From the NCBI GenBank assembly GCA_018806985.1, contig JADANN010000099.1:1984001-2048000 (forward strand): a DNA stretch of 64,000 nt, read 5' to 3'. This document shows, piece by piece, positions 46,701 to 56,099 of the stretch. The notes under the pieces were generated by a model that saw only the letters and a list, made by a program, of their open reading frames with translations, searched no databases and had not been told where the DNA came from. Source of the DNA: Angiostrongylus vasorum (lineage: Eukaryota; Nematoda; Chromadorea; Rhabditida; Metastrongylidae). The position numbers and the translations under genes were made by a program. Each line of letters begins with the position of its first letter. The stretch's first letter is position 1.

Positions 46701-46861
46701 GGTTCCAAACTACGATCGTATCGCTTTCATTTAATTTCGACGGATCGCAATTGGCTATTGCATCATCCTTTGCCTTTGAATATGAACCAGCTCCGAATCC
46801 AATGCCGGAAAACACCGTAACAGTTAGGCATATCAGTGATGCCGAAAGCAAACCCAAGTAA
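39072..46861 (+). CDS. bub-3: Spindle assembly checkpoint WD40 protein BUB3
   Basis: Ten exons joined in phase: 39072-39158, 39231-39374, 40107-40176, 40237-40334, 41089-41204, 41969-42035, 42201-42337, 46327-46409, 46564-46627, 46702-46861 (stop TAA), 341 codons, close to the 328 of human BUB3. WD-repeat blocks appear in order: [57 protein letters not shown], then the near-invariant [20 protein letters not shown] and [37 protein letters not shown] and LAIASS, ending [11 protein letters not shown]3 is a seven-bladed propeller that brings BUB1 and BUBR1/MAD3 to kinetochores. The ATG follows TTTTTTCAG by five bases, which suggests spliced-leader addition. Introns hold two SINEs, a family C repeat, a TA microsatellite and a complete mariner (4 kb intron 7). 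The last acceptor is GTTTTGAAG, less usual but in phase and homologous. Confidence 0.97.
39590..39865 (+). repeat. SINE family A copy in BUB3 intron 2
   Basis: Box A TAGCGCAGTGG is intact, and box B is GAGTCGACCTCC. Full body. Same strand as the gene. Confidence 0.85.
40672..40723. repeat. (TA)n microsatellite
   Basis: About 50 bases of uninterrupted TA in BUB3 intron 4. It is a possible assembly or slippage hotspot. Confidence 0.97.
41268..41640 (+). repeat. Family C dispersed repeat in BUB3 intron 5
   Basis: Forward copy from TACTTGGATTCTCGGATGG to GATGAGGTGGTAAACCGTTG, with a small internal deletion before TTGTGGATCAGAGGG. Confidence 0.85.
42491..43721 (+). mobile_element. Full-length mariner transposon, defective, in BUB3 intron 7
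   Basis: TA flanks at 42489-42490 and 43722-43723. The left end GGTTGTTCAGAAATAAATG mirrors the right end (reverse complement GGTTATTCAGGAATAAATG). The transposase is visible in pieces: [15 protein letters not shown] (helix-turn-helix part), a [14 protein letters not shown] block in a shifted frame, [30 protein letters not shown], and the FFKHLDNF block in another frame. Frameshifts at several points disable it. Length is 1231 bp. It belongs with mariners like the one reported from a hookworm (bandit), but I cannot confirm subfamily. Confidence 0.93.
44000..44670 (+). mobile_element. Decayed mariner relic
   Basis: On the plus strand, [17 protein letters not shown] recalls the GETI..E.Y..QIDE.H.KL segment. 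[15 protein letters not shown] recalls the [10 protein letters not shown] segment. A TIR-like right end lies near GGAGAACCTTATA. It is heavily mutated and lies in BUB3 intron 7. Confidence 0.7.
45918..46185 (+). repeat. SINE family A copy in BUB3 intron 7
   Basis: Box A TAGCACGGTGG, box B GGGTTCAATCCC. It is about 140 bases upstream of exon 8 (46327). Confidence 0.83.
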
Positions 46862-47505
46862 AACGCAAGAACACCTGAATTTATCAATCATTATTTGATA
46901 TCTGTCAATTACTTAGTACTAACTCGTTCAGTAGACATTTTTTCCTTGCTGCGAAGACATTTGTGATGTATTCATTTGCTATTACTATTCTCATATATTA
47001 AAGCTAACCCATATCCTTCAACTAAAGCTAAATTCTTTGCTAAGTGAAGTTATGTGCACTTGACATTCCTGTCTGCATGTTAAATATGAGTAAATATGGA
47101 ATACACAGATGTTTATCCTAGGAGGAGACAACGCAAGCTGAGAATTAAAACATGCACGATAGTGCTAGTTTTTGGACGTCTGTGGACAGTTTTCGATAAG
47201 TAGTGCTTTTCAAGAGTTCAGTATTTGGTAGATTAAGAAATAAAACTGTGTAAAAATGTGTATAATTTGTCTAAAATGCAATTTATTCTGACTTTAATCC
47301 CTTTCCTGACCTTAGCCCAACTCCTCTATTTGCAATTTTGTTTTGGAAAAGTACTCACACAGTTAACATCCTTGAGAACTTTCGCAACGTAATCGCCGCT
47401 CAGCTGGACGGAATTCCGCTTGCTCAACTGCTTAGCTTTTTGAGGTACAAGTCTTGGAAAAAAATATGAAAGGAAAAGGAACTTCTGGCTTCTATAAAAT
47501 TGGCA
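46862..47505. other. BUB3 3' flank
   Basis: Holds the 3' UTR of BUB3. AATAAA at 47239-47244 is the first canonical signal, 380 bases after the stop; ATTAAA at 46997 is a nearer variant. Nothing else recognised. Confidence 0.45.
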
Positions 47506-47509
47506 TCCC

Positions 47510-47890
47510 CTCAGTGGTTTACCGCCTCATCGTGGCTGGGAGGTGTTCCTGGGTGTCGGACTGCGATGTACAGCGGAGGGATTCATCCCTATGGTAGGGT
47601 CTTCCAAGCTGAGAAGGAGTCCGGCGTTTCCATTAGGAAGCCCAACTAAGAATGAACCAATATCAGGATCCAGCATCGTCCTGGTATAACTAGTCGCATG
47701 GTGGCAAATATCCCTGTGGTCCACAAAGGCGGCCGCTGCCTCTTGTGGTGACAATCTGGGGGCGGACTTAGGCCAGGCTGACCTCGGGACTCTAGGGAAG
47801 CACAGTGGCTAGACCAGGAAAACTCCGAAAAACGAAAATTATGCTGGGGGTCCGTGCAAGCAATGAGGACGGGCTGTCCAAGTATCTAGG
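47510..47890 (-). repeat. Family C dispersed repeat
   Basis: Reverse copy from GTGGTTTACCGCCTCATCG to CTGTCCAAGTATCTAGG. It forms a near inverted pair with the forward copy at 47955. Confidence 0.85.
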
Positions 47891-47954
47891 TATAAAATTA
47901 GAATTTCATTGTGGAAGGTTGAGAAAACAAGTGCTTTTTTTTGCAGCCGCTAAC

Positions 47955-48345
47955 TTGCCTACTTGATGCTTGAGTGGCCCGTCCTCACTGGTTGTGCGGG
48001 CCCAGCATAATCTCCATTTATCTTGCTGAGTAAGCTTTCTGTGGTTCTCTGGAATCCCGAGGACAGCCTTGCCAAAGTCTGCCCCAGGTCTTCACCGCCA
48101 CAGGCAGTTGCCGCCCTTGTGGATCAGAAGGAGATTTGCCACCATGCGACTTTGATACCAGGACGGTGGTGGATCTTGGTATTGGTGTATTGGTTTACTC
48201 CTAGCTAGGCTTCCTAGTGAAACGCCCGACTCCTTCTCAGCTTGGGAGACGCTGCCAGGGTATGAATTCCCCGCTGCATCGCAGTCCGACACCCAGGAAC
48301 ACCTAGCCACGATGAGGCGGTAAACCGTTGCGAGGATGAATGAAT
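47955..48345 (+). repeat. Family C dispersed repeat
   Basis: Forward copy from TGCCTACTTGATGCTTGAG to GATGAGGCGGTAAACCGTTG. It directly precedes the RTE LINE. Confidence 0.85.
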
Positions 48346-48354
48346 GTAAATCAT

Positions 48355-49895
48355 TCATCAACTCTTTCCTCTTCGTCGTCTACGCATCGATATCGAGAAG
48401 TCCATACATTCTTTAAGGTATCATTTGAGATCTTAATGCTAACACTGGATCCAGAAGAACGTATGAAGAAAATCATATTGGGACCCACGGATTATAATGG
48501 AACAAGGTGGTGAGCGGTTGCCTGAGTTTATCATGAAGAGCAAGACCATTCGTGGTAACTCGCAAAACCAGATGCCCCACTCTCAACGCTGGACGTGGGA
48601 GTCTCCCAGTGGAGACTACCATAACGAAATAGAGGAAATCATAGTAAATCGAAGGTTCTGCCCAAGCCATTTCGCTCGTGCCCAAAATTTTGCATGGGTC
48701 AGGCCTTTGCCTCCATCGCGCGAGATTCCATTTCTCATGGGAAGGAAAAAGGCCGCCCCCTGGTCCATCCTTTGCAAATTTAACGTGCTATTTCATTTGT
48801 TCGATGGAGAATCGAACATCGCCAGGTCCGGTCTGGACCAGATAAGGTTTGAACACCTGAAAAACCTGCCAGTCGTCATAAACATACTGTCTCGGCTCTT
48901 CACAGGTTACATGTCAGAATGCAACGTTCCTATTCAATGGAAGACTAACAAGACCTATTTTTTCGAGAACAGTGACCTCTACGGTATCGGCCACTACCGC
49001 CCAATCTGCTTACTGTCTGTCGTCTACAAACTCTTCACTTGTATTATCGTAAACAGGTTTGATAGAACACTGGACGAAGGAGAGCCAATTGGGCAGGCAG
49101 GGTTTCGATCGAAAGGGATTCAGTACGATTGACCACACCCAACGGTAACAGGACTCACTGGAGCATCGTGAGAGTACAAGAGACCGCTGTGCCCCCACTT
49201 TCATTGATTTAAGGAACGCTTTTGACTCAACTAAGACAAAAGCAGTCGTGGATGCCCTGGACAGCCAGGGGCCCTTACTCAGTGTACAAAAATTATAATA
49301 CCAAACATTATCCAAGCGAAACGAATATATTGAGTACGACAATGAAAACACGGCTTCATCCCAATTTTTTCGACTCCAATATCCTTCCTGCGTTAACGTA
49401 CTCGTCAGAAACTTTGTCGTACGCAAGTTGAAACATCACTCAACTTATGGAGTGTGCAGAAGGAAGGACGATGCTAGGGGTATTCCGTGTCACACAAGTG
49501 AGGAAGAGGATCTGAAACTGTGACATAGCTCAGCGACTAGGAATCAAAAGTGCCATTCTACACGCCAAACCGTCGAAAATAAGATGAACCGGACACGTAA
49601 TGAGTATAAACGACGACCGATGAGAAAGTGCCGTTGGTGACTGGATTCCTCGGGATGTCAAACGTGCTGCAGGAAGACCGCCGATAAGATAGCCAGAGTT
49701 ATTCAAGAAAATACTAGAAGAAAGATTTTATGCTTTCTAAGTCCCTATAGCGATCAGAACACACTGGGCTACTCTGGTGCACCACACGGAAGAATTAAAG
49801 ATTTACTGACGCTTGCTCGAGTCAATCGACAATCATGGGGACGACAGGTGATAAAGATGATATAGGAGAATCATCCGTATATTCCAAATGAATTT
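48355..49895 (+). mobile_element. RTE-clade LINE, endonuclease end plus reverse transcriptase, decayed
   Basis: The plus strand has the endonuclease end (GNSQNQMPHSQRWTWES, NEIEEIIVNRRFC), then reverse transcriptase motifs GLDQIRFEHLK, YRPICLLSVVYKLFTCIIVN and a decayed GQAGFR block. FIDLRNAFDS follows, then LPALTYSSETLSYAS and the C-terminal RMLGV/SAVGDWIPRDVKRAAGR-type tail. It is 5' truncated and has several stops and frameshifts. Confidence 0.92.
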
Positions 49896-49929
49896 TAATT
49901 TTTGCAATAAGTTGAGATAAATTAGAAAA

Positions 49930-50165
49930 AAGTCCGGCGTTGGTCAATGTTTCAAGGATGCATTCGTTCACTCCACTCCACGAAGCACTTTATATGTGAC
50001 TGAATGTACATATTGTTCCTGCAAAATGAATTCCGACGGCGTGCCAATGTATTAAGTAAGTGTTTTTAAGTTCCCAGATAAATTTGATGCCAATTCGCCA
50101 ACTGTAGATGGAGTAGGCTTGGTCAGCACTGGGTGCTAGATCAAACCAACACGCTTGAGACATGC
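49930..50165 (-). repeat. Degenerate SINE family A copy
   Basis: CCGGCGTTGGTCAATGTTTC and GATGCCAATTCGCCAACTG keep the order of family A in reverse, but box A is lost. Confidence 0.55.
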
Positions 50166-50955
50166 TTTTTAATGTTGAGAAGGAATGTAAGCTTATGTTA
50201 TTCATACTGTGTAATGACGTAGCTACCATATAGAATCATGGTGTACTGCAATTCGTTGGCTGAAGAAAGCCATCTGAAGACCAGTCACTGGTACAAAAGT
50301 GATGAACATAGGACATGAATTTATAGACAGAAAAAGTGGAGTAATAAAAATGATATTATTGTGGTGTCCATGGAACATGAAGCGTCCATCCCGTTGGGCT
50401 CGTCTAAACTAGATTCGAATGCTGGAATCAGACAAATATTCGTAGACACAGGCGAGTGGCTTATTGCTCTCTAGATACCAGGAAAACAGCATTGTAAAGA
50501 AACCATTATAAACAGGCTTGACAATGATTTCTAAAGAAAAATTACCTAGGAGAGAAATCTATATATGAGAGCACACACTGTAAGCACCGAAATTCGAAAA
50601 ACCTTCAACGCGCTGTGACAAAGCGCTGTACAGAAGATGACCTCAAATGGACTCAGCGACAAGTCTCACCATATATGTCATCTCATATGAGGTTTCGTCA
50701 TCGCGCTTGTGTTACTGCGTAAGTGCCTAGATATAGTCTAGCCTATTAACTCTAAAGAGTGAACGGGTATCATAGTAGTTGTGATCTCTTTGTTTACGCG
50801 GACGGTCTGACCTGCCTTGGCGCTGGTCTAACCACGGCCGAAGCCCACCGAGCGTCACATTACTCCACGATCATGAAATTAACATCAATTTTACAATTTC
50901 AAAGTCTGGGACAATTTCATCTCCACGTGGGAAGGCACTAGCAAGGCCATCTTAT
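50165..50955. other. Intergenic, nothing recognised
   Basis: Lies between two RTE copies. No domain or repeat family was identified. Confidence 0.45.
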
Positions 50956-50959
50956 GATC

Positions 50960-52960
50960 CCAGGTAGAGTCTACTGGACTACCATTCAACAAAATTCATG
51001 AGGAAGATCAAAAAAACCCTCCAGCACCAAACGAAACCAAAAGAAAAAAAAGTTGGACGACTTTTGTCGACAGTGGATGTGATGGGACGTGTCGAGTATA
51101 CATCTTTCTTGTAGGGTTTTCGTGAGAGACTCTGACCATCGAACCGGTGGTCTTCCTGAAGTACATTTGACATCCTGAGGAAACCAGTGACTAACGGCAC
51201 TTTTTTATTGATTGCCGTTCATGCTCATTACATGCCCAGCTCACCTTAACTTCCACAATTTGGCGTGTAGAACGGCACCGTCGATTTTTGATAGTTGACG
51301 TAGACCGGAGTTTCAAATCCCTTCTCTCAATTGTGTGACACAGGATACGCCTAGCATCATTCTTTCGGCTGCGTGCTCCATAACTTTAGTGATGTTTCAA
51401 CCTGCGTACGTGGAGACCAAGTTTCTGACGCGTATTTTTAATGCAGGAAGAATTAGTCGAAGAGGCATGGGGACGGGTGTTTTTTTGTCCTCATTACTAC
51501 ATCGTCGATGCTTTTCAAAGCTCGCCAAGCTGTTCATCTCTTCCTGCTCTACTATGGAGCTAAGTAGTTCATCATGTTTGTTTTCCGACGTAGGCAGACA
51601 TAGCTGGAGCATTTGGAGATAATCGCACCACTGAGCGTGAATAAGGCATGCAAATCCAATCCGTTTCGGTGCTACGACATAATCATCTTTTATTTCACAT
51701 AAGGGCAGAAACACTTACCTATCGAAGAGATCTGAGCAGTAATCATGAATGATTGCCCTTTCGGGACGCTGGAAGTGTTCTGTCTGAGCGTAGGAGTGCA
51801 ATCGTTTTGTTGGCCTTGTAATTGGCGAAGCTTCGGTGGGTTTGCGAATGCTTTTCCCAGTCTCTGCAGCTTCGACTGTTACTGCTGCTCTTCTATCTTT
51901 AAGATCTTCTTTTTATCGCCTGTCTGCATTGTTTTGCAAGTTCGGACGTTAGTTCGCGGTTGCCTGCAGCTCGTGCGATTCCACGCTGGCGTATCAGCTC
52001 GAGTGTTTCTGGAAACAGACGTCTCTTTGTGACTTTCGAACTCTCAGCTTTCATAGCGCTAACGTGAAGATGTTGAATGAGCCGATCGTATTCCTCGTCG
52101 ATGTTATCAACAACGGCGTCTTCCCAACAGCCGACTAATGAATTGAATAAGTCCCAGTTTACGGTGGTTCTGGAACTTCGGTTTTTGAATTTAGCGGCTT
52201 TTTCTCCTTTCCGCGAGAAGTAGAATCTTGAACGAAGGAGACGGTGGTCTGATCCGGTGTGGAATTTTGGTACAACATCGACATCGGTTAGGGCAAAACC
52301 TTCGATTTAATGTGGTGAGCTCTATATCGGAATGGTACCCTCCATTGAGAGACTCCCACATCCAGCGTTGGCAGTGGGGATTCTGGAATTATGAGTTACC
52401 ATGATTAATCTTCGTCGTCATGATAAACCCAGACGCCCACTCAAGGCGCTCGTTCCATTCTAATCCGTAGGTCACAGGATAACATTCTCCAAACGTTCTT
52501 TTGAGTCCAGCCTTAGCTTTAAAAGCTCCAATGATGATCTTAAAGAATGTATGTTCATCTCTCAAGTCCGTATAGAACGCTTCGACTTCTACGTCATAGC
52601 TTGATATGGGTGCGTAAACGACGAAGATTGTCAAGGCCGACATTGATTCACATTTCTTAAACCGTGAACGCCTGATTCGGGCTATTGTTTATTCCAATGA
52701 ACCAACGTTCATGGCCAAACTCGTGTTGACGGGAACGCGGATGCCGCCGATTCCGTTATTGCCGCGTGTTCCGAGAAACAGTTCTTCTCCGGTGTCACTG
52801 ACGGTGTTGATTGAGTGGCGTCTTCTTGTCTAAGCCAATGCGATGACGTCCTGCCTTATCCTTCTTGCCTTCATGATCAAATCTTCTATCGAAGACTCAG
52901 AAGCTAGCGTGCATGCATTGTACGTACAGATCGTTATCGTTACCTTAGTCCTTTCCGAAT
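50960..52960 (-). mobile_element. RTE-clade LINE with an internal deletion
   Basis: The minus strand starts with CTYNA..LASESSIEDLIMKA (near 52940-52860), then FVVYAPISSYDVEVEAF, FKIIIGAFKAKAG (a mutated GDFNAK) and the linker ETLELIRQRG..RAAGNRELTSELA. It ends with a SLVSSGCQMY..TTGSMVRVSH-type tail near 51000-51200. The reverse transcriptase core between the linker and the tail is missing, so this is a deletion derivative. Stops and frameshifts occur throughout. Confidence 0.88.
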
Positions 52961-53018
52961 TAGGGCAACTAGACACCACATCGAGAAGACGAACGAATGT
53001 GGACTGTGCACTTGGATC

Positions 53019-53062
53019 ATCGGCTCTGATGACGAGTTAGACGTCGAAACGTTAGCTGAGTA
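53019..53062 (+). ncRNA. Small hammerhead-ribozyme-like motif
   Basis: CGGCT | CTGATGA | CGAGTTAGACGTC | GAAAC | GTT | AGCTG. Stem I is GCT/AGC plus one more pair; stem II is short (ACG/CGT). It is preceded by TTGGATCATCGG, as in the 16481 copy, and followed by AGTAAATATTTAATAACAACC. It sits at the 5' edge of the minus-strand RTE copy. Confidence 0.6.
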
Positions 53063-53099
53063 AATATTTAATAACAACCAGCAGTTAGCTTTTCAATGA

Positions 53100-53725
53100 A
53101 ATAATATACCTTGATCATTTATACCAAAGCTAAATGAAAGCTGGTTTACAATGATAAAGGGATGTCAGTGAAAATCGCATTCCATCAAATGAAATTTACT
53201 GCTTCTTCCTTGTAATACCAGGTGTAACATCCGATTGTCAACACTGGGCGACCAATGACCCACAAATTGTGAAACTCTGAACGTTTTGATATCGCTGTAA
53301 TGGGTTATTGTCCCTAGACCATCGAACAGTGTATCAACATGACTGTGTGGGGGCGATACTGGGCACATGCCGACCACATGGTTGCAAATCAGCTACAAAT
53401 TATAGTATTATCAGGATATCGCGCAGGAAATCGCTGTGTGACCTCGTGTATTTATTCATTCCTCAATCTACTGTAGCTATTCAAGAGTTCCGGTGTGCAG
53501 TGTTAGGCAGTGATAGTTATTCAAATTGCACAGTACTGTTCATTTTGTGCTTTTCGCACATTATTCATGCATATTTCTTCGCATTATTTTACTTACTAAG
53601 TTGTAACTCCTTTATAAAAAATTTTTGTGCAGCGCTATTTTTAAATCACAACGGCTAAACATGTGTGAAAAGCTGTAAAATTTCTAGGTTTTTCGCTATT
53701 TTTTTTAATTTTATTTGATCCGTCT
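53100..53725. other. Intergenic, nothing recognised
   Basis: A 116-codon plus frame (53308-53658) is T-rich and without recognisable domain or splice context. Confidence 0.4.
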
Positions 53726-53727
53726 TC

Positions 53728-54065
53728 ACGTCTACTATGCGGATCCCAGCACTTCTCGTTTGCTCGCATCCATTGTCCACGAACATCTTCCAACTTCTAC
53801 GTGTGGCCTTCGGTTACTGCTTGAGGATTTCAATTTCATCTTGTTGTAGAATGCTAGTCAAGCAACTCTCCCTGGAGTCCTGAGATAGCCGGGCGCGAGC
53901 TCTCCCAATTGGATTGCAGAGAGTGAATTTTTTTTCTCAGATAATCCGACACCAATTTCCAGACCCCAGAGGAATGAGAGGCCCGGTTGGCTCGGGGCGG
54001 AATCGAATTAGCACCATGCTCGTGATGACGGATATCAGCACCACTGTGCTATCCGCCTCCTGGCC
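53728..54065 (-). repeat. SINE family B copy
   Basis: The minus strand has box A TAGCACAGTGG (exact match to the Pol III consensus) and box B AATTCGATTCC, then ATTCCTCTGGGGTCTGG and the GACTCCAGGGAGAGTTGCT block. It ends at GGATCCGCATAGTAG. Confidence 0.88.
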
Positions 54066-54254
54066 TCCTATCCCTATAATTTCTAGGTAGTTATTCTTAA
54101 TCTAACAATATGTCCTGTAATTATGGCAGTTTTCTTCACTATTACTAATCAAAATGCTCAAAAAACTAGAACACTTAGGAAAGATCTGCAACATCGTTTT
54201 GTGTCTGTGTTTTTTTAACAACTCGATTTTGAAACGTAAGGTCCAATTACACAG

Positions 54255-54392
54255 AATTCCTCTATCAATCCTCGAAATTCTCTGTCTACCTAATCAATGC
54301 ATCCCATCGTCGTTGAAGTAACGCGGTCTCCATCCACCCATGGGATGCAATGATTAGGTAGATAGAGAATTTCGAGGATTGATAGAGGAATT
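54255..54392. repeat. Long near-perfect hairpin
   Basis: Left arm 54255-54306 and right arm 54341-54392 are reverse complements over about 52 bases (AATTCCTCTATCAATCCTCG against CGAGGATTGATAGAGGAATT) with only a few mismatches and a 34-base loop. Confidence 0.93.
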
Positions 54393-54529
54393 CTCTACAC
54401 CAATTCAGTTTAGAGCGGCCGCCGATGCCTAAGTTGGTTTTGGTTACAGACATAGACAATCGCTCCGCCATTCATACATACCACAGAATGAACATTCGAC
54501 AGTTGGACGTTATCGATTTACAATTTTAG

Positions 54530-54930
54530 CTTATTATTTACTGCCTACTCTTTTTAACGGTAGGGTATATATTGCGAAATATAACTTTAATGATGCTGAG
54601 GTGTTTGCAAAACTCCGGACCGCAGGTGTCTGCGGTGGGGAACGAACGCGCTATTGTCCTTTCCGGGGAGTAACGCGTTCACCACCACACCATGCGTGTC
54701 CTTCGTTTCGCCTGTCTCTCAGCTGGTTCTCCCCAGATCAATCCCGCTAACGGGTGATTGCTGATGGCAAAAGATCGATAGAACTAGCTGAAAGACAGGC
54801 GAAACGAAGAACCCGTATGGTGTGGTGGTGATCGCGTTACTCCCCGGAAAGACAATAGCGCGTTCGTTCCCCACCGTAGACACCTGCGATCCGGAGTTTT
54901 GCAAATATCCCAGCATCATTGAAGTTATCG
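54530..54930. repeat. Family D fold-back pair
   Basis: The forward half (54590-54765: ATGCTGAGGTGTTTGCAAAA, GCGGTGGGGAACGAACGCG) is mirrored by a reverse half (54770-54925: CGCGTTCGTTCCCCACCG, GCAAATATCCCAGCATCAT). The centre is AATCCCGCTAACGGGTGATT. In the right-hand unit, read on the plus strand, the tRNA-like boxes are TGGTGTGGTGG and GTTCGTTCCC. Confidence 0.85.
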
Positions 54931-55134
54931 ATTTAGAAATCTACATGTTGTATTTACTGTATATCTCTAGAGTCTACAACCCATCCAAAGTGGTGTCAGC
55001 ATTTGGAAGTGTTCTACGGATTACGTTGTCTATTTTTTGTGGTTTTCCTTTAATTGTTATGATCATGCATTCTATACGATAAGCTTAATTCATCATGACA
55101 TTCGAAAATGAAACAGTCAATTAAGAAGTTAGAA

Positions 55135-55430
55135 GATAAATCTCTCGGTGTTTGCCAAAACCCTTGAGGGATGCGCCTGTATTCGACTTTACCAAGCCAA
55201 GCATCGTTAGAGGTGACTGAATGAATATCTGGTCTGTACAGTGACTTGCGATGGCCTACTAATGTATCGAATTTTATTTTCCAGACAACAATCTATCTTC
55301 CTAGACATATCTGGTACAAGCTTCCCGACCTGATGCAAAACTCAGTAAACGCAGAACGTGGGTCACACCAAAGACCACGTGTGTATTGCAGAGCACCTCT
55401 GACCACTTCGCTACCCATATCGCAAAAAGT
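55135..55430 (-). repeat. SINE family A copy
   Basis: Reverse copy with box A TAGCGAAGTGG. The body is interrupted by about 20 extra bases near 55275. Confidence 0.82.
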
Positions 55431-55702
55431 CATTTGCGGACAAAAAAATGGTTGTTGCATGCCTTCCATAGTGGAAAACGGTCATTTTTCTACAATTTCC
55501 CTATAGTTTTCCGCAAATAAAGGATCGAGAAGCTCGGTACTTACATGCGTCTTTGTTCTATCGCTCTATGGGTATGAATGCAAGAATGTGAAACAAATTC
55601 TCAAAAGGCCGACTTTCTATGAACTTTGGCATAAATAAATATATAAATTGAATATCTACCGACTCCTCAGCGAAGGGTAGAGCGACAAATCTGGAGAGGA
55701 CG

Positions 55703-56083
55703 ATGTGGAACTTTCAATGCTTTCCGTTGATGTGTTTATGGAAGAAAGTGGATCGGGTAAGGAATTTGAAGGTGTTGGTGATGAAGTCAGCTTACACTTG
55801 TATCTACTATGACACCCACTTTGATGAGGATAATTTTTTACTTCAAGGCGAGGAAGAGACGGATTTTTATGAAGTATTCATGGCTGGAATTTGCGAGCCG
55901 ATTGCAAAAGAGGCAAGCAGATCCGGGCCGCGAGTAAAGGTGTTGTATAGGACGAAAAGTGTGGAAAAGATGAGGCGACTTAGCGCTCTCTGCACTAAGA
56001 AAGGAATTATGATGTCATCACAGCCCAGGAGTTCTTCAAACTTCACCTCCCTCCTACGTGCCATCCTACTGATCCCATTTTAA
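55703..56083 (+). other. Open reading frame of unknown nature
   Basis: A 126-codon frame whose middle part (EEETDFYEVFMAGICEP, KVLYRTKSVEKMRRLSALC) has balanced composition and looks coding. I recognise no family. It could be a first exon, a transposon relic or chance. No convincing donor was picked. Confidence 0.3.
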
Positions 56084-56099
56084 TACGAAAGATAAATTA

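Noticed and set aside
51335..52032. Plus-strand open frames at 51335-51622 and 51745-52032
   Set aside because: They are antisense to the RTE LINE linker, which reads sensibly on the minus strand.
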